A DNA stretch of 64,000 bases from positions 4,290,001-4,354,000 of the forward strand of contig NZ_CP090557.1 in assembly GCF_021484805.1 (NCBI RefSeq), read 5' to 3'. Made by a program: the position numbers and the translations under genes. This document shows, piece after piece, positions 24,022-31,619 of this stretch. Source of the DNA: Tellurirhabdus bombi. Lineage in GTDB: Bacteria; Bacteroidota; Bacteroidia; Cytophagales; Spirosomataceae. Under the pieces are notes generated by a model that saw nothing but the letters and a program-made list of their open reading frames with translations, was not told where the DNA came from and made no database searches. Positions within the stretch are counted from its first letter, which is position 1. Each line of letters starts with the position of its first letter.

Positions 24022-24853
24022 GGGTTGGTTTAGCGTTTTGGTTTACGTCGCGCCACTTGGGCATCCAGTACAGGAAATGTTTGCGGTAATCTTTTTTGAA
24101 AGCGGGTTTGCCCTCTTCGACCCCGGCCAGTTGCTGAAGGATGAATGCTTCCACCAGCTCGGCGTAATCGGTCGGGGCTTTGGTGAGCTTGAGCCGCTCG
24201 GCGGCATAGGTCTGGTGGTAGACCGACCCCAGCAAATCCTTTCGCACTTCCTCCTCGGAGGGAGAAAGGGGGTTGGGGGTTTGAGGGCGGCTTGCCTCGG
24301 CGGCTTGCCGATCCTCTTCTACCGAATCCGGAACAATAATCTCATTCCCATCATCGCCTCCGTCGTCGTCTGCGCCCGCAGGCGTTCTTCGTCTTTCTAT
24401 AAACGTCTTATCGTTAATAGTAAAAACGTCTTTATTTATATGGGTGTCGGATGCGGTATCAGATGCGGTTCCGGGTGCGGTGTCGGGTGCGGTTCTATCT
24501 GACACCTCATCCGACACCGCATTTTTGCCTTTTGCGGTATCGGGTGCGGTACTGGATGCGGTTCTACCTAGAACCGCACTGCCCATGTTAAACCGGGCCT
24601 TCGCGTAGTCACCCCGTCCCGGCTGAAGGGTAATAAAGTGGTGGTCTTCCAGCCACTTTCGCCCAGCGAGGTAGTTCTTTTTTCCCAGTCGAACTTTGTT
24701 GATGAGTCGGTCGTATTCGATTTCGGTTTCGCGCCATAGGTTACGATTAACAGAGTCCATTACTGCGAAAAATAGAGCCGCGTGGTCGGCTTTGTAGCCG
24801 TCCAACTGGGGTGCCTTGTCCCAAAATAGTTTACTGATTTTAAAGTAATCCAC
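23921..24853 (-). CDS. replication initiator (lambda O / DnaD-like role)
   Basis: A 310-residue protein starting at GTG (MDYFKISKLFW). Residues 1-100 form a winged-helix-like DNA-binding part (DRLINKVRLGKKNYLAGRKWL). Residues 105-140 are a low-complexity Thr/Ala/Ser/Asp/Pro linker with 4-residue periodicity (TAPDTAPGTASDTASDT), which at DNA level is an iteron array. The C-terminal part (PTDYAELVEAFILQQL, PAFKKDYRKHFLYWMPKWRD) would contact the loader. The arrangement of initiator with internal origin and DnaC-like loader is that of lambda O/P. Confidence 0.75.
   Translation of the reverse strand: MDYFKISKLFWDKAPQLDGYKADHAALFFAVMDSVNRNLWRETEIEYDRLINKVRLGKKNYLAGRKWLEDHHFITLQPGRGDYAKARFNMGSAVLGRTASSTAPDTAKGKNAVSDEVSDRTAPDTAPGTASDTASDTHINKDVFTINDKTFIERRRTPAGADDDGGDDGNEIIVPDSVEEDRQAAEASRPQTPNPLSPSEEEVRKDLLGSVYHQTYAAERLKLTKAPTDYAELVEAFILQQLAGVEEGKPAFKKDYRKHFLYWMPKWRDVNQNAKPTHGTTNQRTPGALRPTSLGNPDYRGEASTCDVDL
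24407..24577. other. candidate phage replication origin inside the initiator gene
   Basis: Seven GATGCGGT/GGTGCGGT-type units occur with 12-bp periodicity: starts 24449, 24461, 24473, 24485 and then 24530, 24542, 24554. One inverted copy (ACCGCAT, 24516) lies between the clusters. A 20-bp palindrome with 9-bp arms (24558-24577, GCGGTTCTA/TAGAACCGC) ends the array. An AT-rich stretch (24407-24440) adjoins the other side. Iterons plus AT-rich region inside the initiator gene mirror lambda ori. Confidence 0.65.
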
Positions 24854-24888
24854 GGTCTATTTTCGATCTCAATAGGTCATTTAAAGGA

Positions 24889-24913
24889 GGGCCGGACAGG
24901 TCAGGCCCGGCCC
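24889..24913 (-). other. hairpin between early genes
   Basis: GGGCCGG / CCGGCCC inverted repeat with an 11-nt loop, in the 100-nt gap upstream of the initiator gene. It lacks a clear U-run; an attenuator or RNA processing site is possible. Confidence 0.4.
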
Positions 24914-24954
24914 CTGATTACCGCTAACGTACGTATGTATACGCTAGCCAATTC

Positions 24955-25665
24955 TTACTGCTCGATGATCACGATGTCGGGAGCAATGGCGCGGATGTCG
25001 GTTAGTACTTTGTCGATTTCCGTGTCCCGCATTTCCTCGATGTAGTCCCCCGCTGCGTACGAAACCAGAGTGCAGGAGAAGTCATCGGCATTGATCTGAA
25101 CCTCCACATCAATCTTGACTTTGGGCGTACCCTTGAACAGGGGAATGTTGAGGTTGAAGCGATCGGGCAGGTTGCTACTGACGACTTGCTCTTTCAGGTC
25201 GCGCTTATTGCCCCGGTTGTCGTCTTTCTTTTCGATCTCCTTATTCACCTTGGCCTGGAAATTCTGAAGCTCGGTAACCAGCTTCATGGCCTCGGCCATG
25301 GATTCAAACGACGGCCGGTTGCGCTTGAAGAGTTCGGCCATTTTGAAGTTGGTGAGCGCCTTGCCCGGATCATTGATGCCAAACTCCAAATACTTGGGGT
25401 GGAATTCCAGAAGCCCTCCGACCGTGGTGGCGTAGTGGTTGGCCTCATTGACCTTGAGGGATATCCACATCTTTTCGCGGTTCACCACGATGTGGCACTG
25501 TTTCTGGTCGATTTCGCCAATGCGCTTTTCGAGGTACCTAAAGGGGCTATTCAGAATCCCAGTCAGGTTAATAATTTTAGGTTCTTTTACCGGCAAGGCC
25601 TCGCCTTTGCGGATAGTGACTTCGTTCCCGTCGGGAAATACTTGGATATTGGTTTCGCTATTCAT
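24955..25665 (-). CDS. unknown early phage protein, possibly DUF2303-like
   Basis: A 236-residue protein starting MNSETNIQVF at an ATG. It shows IVVNREKMWISLKVNEAN in the first half, a charged segment (KEIEKKDDNRGNKRDLK) around residue 150, and a strand-rich end (KVKIDVEVQINADDFSCTL). The layout is reminiscent of the DUF2303/YfdQ proteins of phage early regions, but I am not sure. It lies upstream of the replication genes, so a role in recombination or replication is plausible. Confidence 0.55.
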   Translation of the reverse strand: MNSETNIQVFPDGNEVTIRKGEALPVKEPKIINLTGILNSPFRYLEKRIGEIDQKQCHIVVNREKMWISLKVNEANHYATTVGGLLEFHPKYLEFGINDPGKALTNFKMAELFKRNRPSFESMAEAMKLVTELQNFQAKVNKEIEKKDDNRGNKRDLKEQVVSSNLPDRFNLNIPLFKGTPKVKIDVEVQINADDFSCTLVSYAAGDYIEEMRDTEIDKVLTDIRAIAPDIVIIEQ

Positions 25666-25706
25666 GGTAAACAACAAGCAATAATGCGTTAGAAAATGAT
25701 TGAGAA

Positions 25707-26144
25707 TTAGTCGTTGGTGCCGGTCAGGTTGCCCGAGCGGTTTACCGACATGAGTGTTACCTGCCGTTCTTTGGGGTAAAGGCCACGCTGCCGGATCAGA
25801 TTACCATCGGGTGAATAATACCCCGCCTCGTTGTTATTATGATCGATGATCACGTAGACCTCGCCGGTAACTGGTTCCCCTTTCGTGCGTAGTTCCAGAA
25901 GCAGTTTTTTAGCGTCCAGTTTGATGGGCGTCAAGAGAGCTTTAAACTCAGCGTCGGACTTCTTTTTCTGCTCTTCGATGCTGCTGATCTCGATGCTTAT
26001 GGACGAGAACTCTTCCTTTTTGGTTTCGAGCTCGGAGTCGCTGAAGTAGCGAACGTAACTCTCATGCTCGATGCGATCGGCATTGGATTCCAGATGCTTT
26101 AGTCTCTCTTCTGGAGTCGAAAGCGGCATAAATACTTGATCCAT
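25707..26144 (-). CDS. unknown early protein with coiled coil
   Basis: A 145-residue protein with a charged coiled coil at residues 30-75 (ETKKEEFSSISIEISSIEEQ), then a strand-rich end (GEVYVIIDHNNNEAGYYSP). The ATG follows a leader AACACCTAACC. No family recognised; in the same minus-strand early operon. Confidence 0.55.
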   Translation of the reverse strand: MDQVFMPLSTPEERLKHLESNADRIEHESYVRYFSDSELETKKEEFSSISIEISSIEEQKKKSDAEFKALLTPIKLDAKKLLLELRTKGEPVTGEVYVIIDHNNNEAGYYSPDGNLIRQRGLYPKERQVTLMSVNRSGNLTGTND

Positions 26145-26167
26145 GGTTAGGTGTTAAAAATTGGTGA

Positions 26168-26329
26168 TTACATACTTTCCCGGCCCTGCCGGATGGCTTC
26201 GGCCTGGTCTAAATCGGCCTTTAGCTTTCGGGCTCGCTCGCCTGCCTGATGAGCGCTGTGGAGCTCGATCAGACGGGCGGAACTTAGCCGCTCGTAGCTG
26301 TCAGTGGCACTTTTTCCTTGCTTGATCAT
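26168..26329 (-). CDS. 53-residue unknown protein
   Basis: An ATG frame (MIKQGKSATDSYERLSSA...) ending 23 nt before the next start. It is a charged amphipathic helix throughout (ARLIELHSAHQAGERARKL). Position, strand and lack of any better frame in this gap support it. Function unknown. Confidence 0.5.
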   Translation of the reverse strand: MIKQGKSATDSYERLSSARLIELHSAHQAGERARKLKADLDQAEAIRQGRESM

Positions 26330-26441
26330 TGCATTTGCAGCAGCCTTTCACCTCGCACCCCGCCGGTATACAAAACCACGACATAATATTGGTTTAAGTT
26401 AGAAGATAGACGGCGGTGGCGGAGGCTAGGCTGTAATGGGT

Positions 26442-26894
26442 TTAAGCTTCTTGAGTTTCGAGGATTTCTGCCTCCAGCAATTCCTCGTCCTGATTCCAGT
26501 AAAATCTGACCTTGATTCGAGTTGCGACGGCAGACCACTTCTTCCATGTGGTTTTGCCCTTGAGCCGTTCGCGGATGATGGCAAGAAAGCGTTTCGGATT
26601 GGGCCAGCTTCGCCATTCACTTTCACCTTCGAAGTCTTCGGATTCGTCCAGAGTTCCCTCCCCTATGCTGATGTTGACAAGAATATCATCCAGCAATTGC
26701 TCAGGAACGGCTCCGTCATCAGCGTATTTAAACACGGGGCTAGCCAGTACGATCGGACAGTCAAACTCCCAATTTTCATCCCAACGGAGAAAGAGAAAAT
26801 CCACTTCGTCGCCATCTTTAGGCTGAAAGGCATCCAGGTTTTTTCGATTATCAAGCCACTGCTGATAAGTCATTTTTGAGGTTTCAGTATTCAT
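26442..26894 (-). CDS. unknown acidic early protein
   Basis: A 150-residue protein starting MNTETSKMTYQQWL; a longer frame would overlap the gene upstream, so this ATG is preferred. It is rich in Trp, Asp and Glu (KDGDEVDFLFLRWDENWEF), which recalls phage DNA-mimic or structural accessory proteins but no family is recognised. Near the end it is basic and strand-rich (TRIKVRFYWNQDEELLEAE). Confidence 0.55.
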   Translation of the reverse strand: MNTETSKMTYQQWLDNRKNLDAFQPKDGDEVDFLFLRWDENWEFDCPIVLASPVFKYADDGAVPEQLLDDILVNISIGEGTLDESEDFEGESEWRSWPNPKRFLAIIRERLKGKTTWKKWSAVATRIKVRFYWNQDEELLEAEILETQEA

Positions 26895-26917
26895 TGAGGG
26901 TAGAGGCTTGGGATTGA

Positions 26918-27403
26918 TTAAACTTTTTCCAAATCGACCGTGGCCGATGCGCCGGGCGTAATGCATTCGAACTGCGGAATGATCACCACCCTATTGAACG
27001 TGTGAAAGCCGGGCTGCTCGATGCCTTTGGGCAATTCCTCGTTCACCCATTCTTCCGCTTTGCCGATCGTGCCGAACGATCTGATGGGCGTTACTCCCAG
27101 TGCATAGGTATCGTAACTGGCGGGGCCAAAACCGAATACGACAAACGACTTTTGAATGTAGGGGCGTTTTAAGAAGGCTTGCAGGTCGATTACCTCTTCT
27201 GAAACGGTTTTCTCAAAATCGACATTGACAATCTCATCCGTGATGGTGACATACTTAAGTCCCTTGTCGATGTACTGGATAAAACATTCTGCGATCGACT
27301 CGCCGCCGTGCGCAGGCCGCAAATGCGTGCGGTGTGTTTTCAGGTAGAGATCCACCAGTTCGGCCTCGGCTACCGATTGAATCTGGACGTGGAATGTGTT
27401 CAT
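26918..27403 (-). CDS. unknown early protein
   Basis: A 161-residue protein starting MNTFHVQIQSVAEAEL. It looks like a mixed alpha/beta domain: a helix with LVDLYLKTHRTHLRP, then strands (SFVVFGFGPASYDTYALG) and a hydrophobic end (RVVIIPQFECITPGASATVD). It is 6 nt from the preceding gene. No family recognised. Confidence 0.55.
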   Translation of the reverse strand: MNTFHVQIQSVAEAELVDLYLKTHRTHLRPAHGGESIAECFIQYIDKGLKYVTITDEIVNVDFEKTVSEEVIDLQAFLKRPYIQKSFVVFGFGPASYDTYALGVTPIRSFGTIGKAEEWVNEELPKGIEQPGFHTFNRVVIIPQFECITPGASATVDLEKV

Positions 27404-27409
27404 GGTTTA

Positions 27410-27934
27410 CTAATTAGAAGTTGACTCCTTTGAAATAACTTCATTCTGGTAGCTGAGAATCCCCGCCTTTGCCCGGCGCAGGTGCTCCCGGCGCAAGTCA
27501 GGATCAACCCGCACCTCCTGCCGAATCTGGTACCGTTCATAGATTTCCTCGACCGGCACGGCTACCGAACATTCACCGGTATGGTAATAGCTCATATTGG
27601 CCCGGACAACCTCTTCCGAATACTGACCCGCTTCAAGCAGGTTGGTCGTGTAGTCAGCATTTCGGGGACGCCAAAACATCATCCTGCCATTATCGGAGTA
27701 TCGGTAGCTGATGATAAAATACATCTGCTCGCTGGTTTCGGTTACTAGCCCTGAAATGACCTTTTTAAACCGACTAAGTAACTCTTCGATCAATAGATCG
27801 GGGTCGCTGTCCGGGTTGGCGGGAACGCTAAGTACCCAATCTTTGCCGCCGGATTTAATGAGCCGATCGTTCCACTGGTCCACCTTTTCGATCAATTCCA
27901 GATCGGATAGGGTGCATTCAGATTTTCTTGCCAT
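27410..27934 (-). CDS. unknown early protein
   Basis: A 174-residue protein starting MARKSECTLSDLELIEK. It has an acidic N-terminal part (NPDSDPDLLIEELLSRFKK), a central strand region (QMYFIISYRYSDNGRMMFW) and a basic helical C-terminus (DPDLRREHLRRAKAG). It abuts both neighbours (3 and 6 nt). Function unknown. Confidence 0.55.
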   Translation of the reverse strand: MARKSECTLSDLELIEKVDQWNDRLIKSGGKDWVLSVPANPDSDPDLLIEELLSRFKKVISGLVTETSEQMYFIISYRYSDNGRMMFWRPRNADYTTNLLEAGQYSEEVVRANMSYYHTGECSVAVPVEEIYERYQIRQEVRVDPDLRREHLRRAKAGILSYQNEVISKESTSN

Positions 27935-27936
27935 GA

Positions 27937-28143
27937 CTAAAACCGGTAAGCGCTCAGTTTCTGATGATGATCAATCATGGCGTTTTCGTTGCCGCTGGCC
28001 AGCGCATTCTCGGCTTTGGCCAGGTCGCCTTTGATGTGGTTGGCCGCAAAACGGCCGATGCCTTTAGGCTGGCGGCTGTAGTCCTGAGCCACGGCCTTGA
28101 CCCGGGCGATTTCGTTCTGAAGTGCGTTTTCTACGTATTGCAT
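27937..28143 (-). CDS. small helical early protein
   Basis: A 68-residue protein, two amphipathic helices (NALQNEIARVKAVAQDY and LAKAENALASGNENAMIDH). The leader AAAACCTAGCCAGTT precedes its ATG. No family recognised; lies directly downstream of the SSB-like gene. Confidence 0.5.
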   Translation of the reverse strand: MQYVENALQNEIARVKAVAQDYSRQPKGIGRFAANHIKGDLAKAENALASGNENAMIDHHQKLSAYRF

Positions 28144-28156
28144 AACTGGCTAGGTT

Positions 28157-28786
28157 TTAGAAAGGTAGATCGTCGTAATCATCGTGCTGCTCAGCCTGGC
28201 TGGCTACGGTTTCCTGCGAGGTCATGCGCTTGTACTCATCGGACGATTTGATTTTGTCTTTGAGTTTTTCTGAAAGCGAATCAAACAGGGTAAAGTCGAA
28301 CTCGTCGTAGGCTAGTCCCTGCACTGGCATCTGCGGCGGGTGCGTAGGCTGATAATCCTTTGGGGCTTTGGTGACGGCGGTAATTTCCTCATAGGTGTTG
28401 CCGTCTTTGCCCTGGTAGTGGCCAATGTTGAGCATGCAGCGCGCCCCCAACAGATTGACAATATTAAACTCCCTCAGTTCATCGGGCGTAAAGTCCCGGC
28501 CCCGCCACGATTTCAAAATGCGGCGCAGATGGGCCTGATCACCCAGCGAGAGGGTAAACTCCTTGCTGATGATGCGCGGCTCGGGGCCTTTGTCGGGATT
28601 GAAGATTTGCCGCACGTCGGGCAGTTCCCAGCTAACGAGAATCTTGTGGGTTTTCTTGGGCTTGCCCTGGTAGGCATCGTCGATGGTACCGATATCAATC
28701 AGACGGCAACAGACGGCGTAATACAAGTCCGGCTCGATGAGTTGGCGCGTAAAGCCGCCCTCGCCAGCAGAAGCGATGATTTTCAT
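28157..28786 (-). CDS. phage single-stranded-DNA-binding-like protein
   Basis: A 209-residue protein. The core has features of a phage-type OB-fold SSB (HKILVSWELPDVRQIFN, LGARCMLNIGHYQGKDG, YEEITAVTKAPKDY). It ends with an acidic tail DDYDDLPF that closely resembles the C-terminal tip (DDDxPF) by which SSB proteins recruit partners. It precedes the replication module in the early operon, as expected for a replication SSB. Confidence 0.75.
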   Translation of the reverse strand: MKIIASAGEGGFTRQLIEPDLYYAVCCRLIDIGTIDDAYQGKPKKTHKILVSWELPDVRQIFNPDKGPEPRIISKEFTLSLGDQAHLRRILKSWRGRDFTPDELREFNIVNLLGARCMLNIGHYQGKDGNTYEEITAVTKAPKDYQPTHPPQMPVQGLAYDEFDFTLFDSLSEKLKDKIKSSDEYKRMTSQETVASQAEQHDDYDDLPF

Positions 28787-28815
28787 GACAGTATAAGGTG
28801 TTTGAAAAAAGGTGA

Positions 28816-29145
28816 TTAGAAATTATCCGGCGTGCGGCGGTACTTTGGTCTTTTGGGCTTTCCCAGATTACCTAGCCAGTACACCAGCGCAAAGGGCGAC
28901 AGGATAGCCATGCCGATCAGCCAGCCGAGGCATCGAAAGCCGATAACGATCCAGTAAGGGATGTTTTTCAGGAACTTGACGGCCCGCTTTTTTAGTGACA
29001 CGTTGGGCTTTGGTGCTACGGGTTCCACTGGCCGGGTCGTGGCGTGGGTTTTAAACCGGGGCTCGGCGGAGGTTTTCTCCACGGGTGGCTCCCGGAAGCT
29101 GTTGACAAGGGGCACGGGTCGTTGCATAAGTGAATGCGCTTGCAT
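28816..29145 (-). CDS. small membrane protein
   Basis: A 109-residue protein. The N-terminal half is Pro/Val-rich and basic; residues 65-95 contain one or two hydrophobic segments (IPYWIVIGFRCLGWLIGMAI, SPFALVYWLG). The tail is basic. An internal ATG six codons in is an alternative start. Function unknown; a prophage envelope protein. Confidence 0.5.
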   Translation of the reverse strand: MQAHSLMQRPVPLVNSFREPPVEKTSAEPRFKTHATTRPVEPVAPKPNVSLKKRAVKFLKNIPYWIVIGFRCLGWLIGMAILSPFALVYWLGNLGKPKRPKYRRTPDNF

Positions 29146-29210
29146 AGATTTCGGAATTATTTAAAACTATAGATACTCACAGGCCTCGGCATTTGTCGGG
29201 GTTTTGTTTT

Positions 29211-29498
29211 TTAGCGCAGGTCTACCGTTTTGGGAATATTAGGCAGCACCTTGGCCTTGTAGTAGGCTACAGCTGCAGGAATCCCCCCCCCTATTTGGCC
29301 AGCGATGCGACGGATGCGGCGGTTGTGATTCACGGCCACTTGGTAATTCTGGCTGGGAATGCGGCGGTTTTTGAGGAAATTCTTCGGATCGCCTGGGTCT
29401 GAAATAAACCGGTCTGGCTGAAGAACCTGGGTCATTTGTTTTGGAAAGGACGCTCCGTCCAGTTGGCGCCGTAAGTGCCGGGCAGTTTTACCGCTCAT
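29211..29498 (-). CDS. small basic unknown protein
   Basis: A 95-residue protein starting MSGKTARHLRRQ; the longer frame would overlap the excisionase-like gene, so this ATG is used. It is strongly basic (KNFLKNRRIPSQNYQVAVNH, RRIRRIAGQIGG), fitting a DNA- or RNA-binding role. No family recognised. Confidence 0.5.
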   Translation of the reverse strand: MSGKTARHLRRQLDGASFPKQMTQVLQPDRFISDPGDPKNFLKNRRIPSQNYQVAVNHNRRIRRIAGQIGGGIPAAVAYYKAKVLPNIPKTVDLR

Positions 29499-29532
29499 AA
29501 AATGGTTTGTTAAACGTGAATGGGTTAAAAGA

Positions 29533-29817
29533 TTAAGCTTCCGTGTGACTATGGACGGCGTTCTTTTCGATGTAGGCCAGTAGCTCAGATCGGAAGAAAA
29601 GCAGACGTTTGTTGATCTTGCGGTGCGGAATCTGGCCAATCTTCTGGTAGAGCGCGTTTTTCTTCATGTGCAGAAAGTCGGCCGCCTCGGCCGCATTCAT
29701 AGGTTTTGCGGCCGTCTCTTTTTCGCCCTGAAGCCTGGCTACCATACTGGTCAGGGTCGAGATCTGGCGATCCTGCTGATCGAACCGCTTAAGGATGACG
29801 TCTAAGGGATTTTCCAT
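29533..29817 (-). CDS. excisionase-like / MerR-type helix-turn-helix protein
   Basis: A 94-residue protein. An N-terminal coiled coil (LKRFDQQDRQISTLTSMVA) precedes a helix-turn-helix of the HTH_17 type: MNAAEAADFLHMKKNALYQK then IPHRKINKRLLFFRSELLAYIE. This fold is used by excisionases and small phage regulators. It is far from the integrase (over 10 kb), so excision or control of early genes is equally possible. Confidence 0.75.
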   Translation of the reverse strand: MENPLDVILKRFDQQDRQISTLTSMVARLQGEKETAAKPMNAAEAADFLHMKKNALYQKIGQIPHRKINKRLLFFRSELLAYIEKNAVHSHTEA

Positions 29818-29849
29818 TGTTAGAATTCGGTTGGATAGAATCGGAAAGG

Positions 29850-30161
29850 CTACGCGGTAAAATCGAAATCAGGCAGATACTCCATCCCTCCCAGGCTTCG
29901 GTACCTTCTGCAAAGCTTGATGTAGTGATTCTTCATCACATCGATTGTTGCCTCCTCCTGGCGGGCGGCGAGTTCGCGCATGCGCTGGTGCGTTCGGTGG
30001 AGTTCAGCGTAGGTGGTATCGCGTTTTCGAATGCGTTCCTTCCAGGCGTATTCGGCAGCGGCCCCCACATTCTCAGCGGCTTTAGCTACGGCCCTGAACT
30101 TAGCACCCAAGGCAACCAGGTTCGCCCCTAGTTTTAAAATTGAAATAGGATTGGCTGACAT
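29850..30161 (-). CDS. unknown helical early protein
   Basis: A 103-residue basic, Ala-rich helical protein (GANLVALGAKFRAVAKAAENV, ELHRTHQRMRELAARQEEAT). No membrane segment or known family. It lies in the first few hundred codons of the early operon, where small regulators or host take-over proteins are common. Confidence 0.5.
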   Translation of the reverse strand: MSANPISILKLGANLVALGAKFRAVAKAAENVGAAAEYAWKERIRKRDTTYAELHRTHQRMRELAARQEEATIDVMKNHYIKLCRRYRSLGGMEYLPDFDFTA

Positions 30162-30173
30162 AACAGGGTTGAT

Positions 30174-30500
30174 TTAGCAGTTTTCGCGGCACAGGCCGGG
30201 GCAGTTGCAAGGCGTTTTGCCGTCTTTGTAGCAGATTTGCTGCTTTACTTTGGCCGTTGGCATCCGGTCGGTCAGTGTGGCTTGCTCCAGCGTTGAACCC
30301 TTTGTCTGATGCCTTTCGCGAACCTTAGCCAAGGCGGCGGCGAATTGGCGCTCAATAGTCCATGCATTTAACTTAGCCTCTTCCTCCGCTTTTTCCTGAT
30401 TGCGTAGCTGAACCAGTTTCCAAACGTGCATGGCAGCGATGACGGCGGCAGTGACCACAATGGCAGCCCAAACCGGTACGGTGATTTCGAGTAGGTTCAT
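30174..30500 (-). CDS. single-TM protein with Cys-rich tail
   Basis: A 108-residue protein. Residues 8-27 form one membrane helix (PVWAAIVVTAAVIAAMHVW), followed by a coiled coil (EKAEEEAKLNAW...). The C-terminus holds five cysteines within 20 residues (CYKD..CNCPGLCRENC), suggesting a metal site or disulfides. It is 3 nt from the antirepressor. Function unknown. Confidence 0.5.
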   Translation of the reverse strand: MNLLEITVPVWAAIVVTAAVIAAMHVWKLVQLRNQEKAEEEAKLNAWTIERQFAAALAKVRERHQTKGSTLEQATLTDRMPTAKVKQQICYKDGKTPCNCPGLCRENC

Positions 30501-30503
30501 GGC

Positions 30504-31244
30504 TCAGGCGGTTTGCGAGGGTTTGTTTTTCTGATTCTGAATGATTGCTGTTGCTACCGAGCGGGATGCTCTGTTGCAAGCCAGTTCGCATTCCCCGTTT
30601 CCGCGCAAGCCTTCGCTTTGGATCGCCTGACTGGCTAGTAGTTCGGCTAGATTGATAGCTGCTAGCTCCAGTTCAGTCATGTTGTCGCGGATATTAGCTT
30701 TGTCGGGGAGGCCTTTCTTGAGACGAACCACGCTGGTCGTTCCTCCGTACAGGGGCGTGTAGATGGCGTTGGTACAGTTGCGGAACCCTTCTTTGGTTAC
30801 ACCGTGAGCGCCGAGCGCCCGGGTGAAGCTATTTCGGGTGGCAACGCCTTGCATTCTGCCTTCAATCCACTTTTCGCCTTTGCCCAGCCGCTGGTACTTG
30901 GTAGCTTTTTTGGACTGAGAGGTTGCTACCTGACGGAGCCGCTTTTCGCATTCGATGAAGTACAGTCGAGCTTGTTTGCCCCGCTCATTGCGCTGAAGCA
31001 TGGAGATTTCTTTGGCGCAATCCAAAGTAAGGGCGTAATCAATTGAGGGTCTACCACCCAATTGGTTTTCGCCATTTTTGACGAAAACCTCCACATAGTC
31101 TACGCCTTCAGAAAAACCGTACCCAAACATACGCTTACACCATTTAGCAAACTCTGACTTCACTTGCAAGAAAGTGTGTAACTCACGGGCCGAGACCGTC
31201 TGCGCTCCATGCTCATTAGTTGAGATCTGAATCAGGTCTTTCAT
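30504..31244 (-). CDS. AntA-type phage antirepressor
   Basis: A 246-residue protein. The AntA/AntB domain is clear at residues 10-110: VSARELHTFLQVKSEFAKWC, GFSEGVDYVEVF, then YALTLDCAKEISMLQRNE and ARLYFIECEKRL. A second helical domain follows (LGAHGVTKEGFRNCTNAIY). Antirepressors bind and inactivate CI-like repressors. It is the second gene of the early operon, directly downstream of the Cro-like gene. Confidence 0.88.
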   Translation of the reverse strand: MKDLIQISTNEHGAQTVSARELHTFLQVKSEFAKWCKRMFGYGFSEGVDYVEVFVKNGENQLGGRPSIDYALTLDCAKEISMLQRNERGKQARLYFIECEKRLRQVATSQSKKATKYQRLGKGEKWIEGRMQGVATRNSFTRALGAHGVTKEGFRNCTNAIYTPLYGGTTSVVRLKKGLPDKANIRDNMTELELAAINLAELLASQAIQSEGLRGNGECELACNRASRSVATAIIQNQKNKPSQTA

Positions 31245-31247
31245 AGT

Positions 31248-31499
31248 TTAGAAAGTTTGAATTGGCGATTGTCGAGCTTGAACACTGATGCTTTTCTTTT
31301 TCTGCTGCTCGCTTGCTTCAAGTAGCCCTACACCGTCAAGGAATGCTTTAATTGATTCCTCTTTGCAATTATCCCCCCTTAAAATCTTGTGAGCAGTTGC
31401 TTCTGTAATACCGCCCTCCTCAGCAGCGCCTTTGATGCCGCGATCGGTTTTCTTTAACCGGTTACGAAGTGCGGCAATGTCCTGTTTGGTTAATTCCAT
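31248..31499 (-). CDS. Cro-like helix-turn-helix regulator
   Basis: An 83-residue protein starting MELTKQDIAALRNRL; an alternative TTG start 17 codons upstream would almost coincide with the predicted transcript start, so the ATG is preferred. The HTH is visible as RGIKGAAEEGGITEATAHKIL. It is divergent from the S24 repressor, which makes a Cro-type role likely. Confidence 0.75.
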   Translation of the reverse strand: MELTKQDIAALRNRLKKTDRGIKGAAEEGGITEATAHKILRGDNCKEESIKAFLDGVGLLEASEQQKKKSISVQARQSPIQTF

Positions 31500-31559
31500 A
31501 GCTTTTATAGCTTTGCGTTTAGCGGATCGTTTATTTGACCGTTCAATCAATCATTGAGT

Positions 31560-31591
31560 CAAAAATAGCGCAATTGATATATTATTGTCAA
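31560..31591 (-). promoter_or_regulatory. early lytic promoter
   Basis: Minus-strand TTG (31589-31591) and perfect -7 box TATTTTTG (31560-31567), 21-bp spacer. It would start RNA about 50 nt upstream of the Cro-like ATG. Its -33 box abuts that of the repressor promoter within TTGTCAA. Confidence 0.65.
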
Positions 31592-31612
31592 GCAAATGAG
31601 CTAATAAATTTT
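31585..31612 (+). promoter_or_regulatory. repressor-maintenance promoter
   Basis: Plus-strand TTG (31585-31587) and TAAATTTT (31605-31612), 17-bp spacer, one mismatch to TAnnTTTG. The start point falls at or next to the repressor ATG (31620), so the mRNA may be leaderless. Candidate operators: CAAATGAGC direct repeats (31593, 31617) and TTGATATA/TATATCAA (31574-31581, 31612-31619). Confidence 0.55.
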
Positions 31613-31619
31613 ATATCAA

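Noticed and set aside
26301-26384. 27-residue Cys-rich frame (MSWFCIPAGCEVKGCCKCND...) on the minus strand
   Set aside because: It overlaps the 53-residue gene out of frame and has no supporting leader; too short to call, though the cysteines are striking.
26326-26616. 96-residue minus-strand frame
   Set aside because: Most of it lies within the 150-residue gene in another frame and its composition is Arg/Ser-rich without structure.
29211-29639. Longer version of the small basic protein starting at 29639
   Set aside because: It would overlap the excisionase-like gene by over 100 nt; the ATG at 29498 lies in a proper gap.
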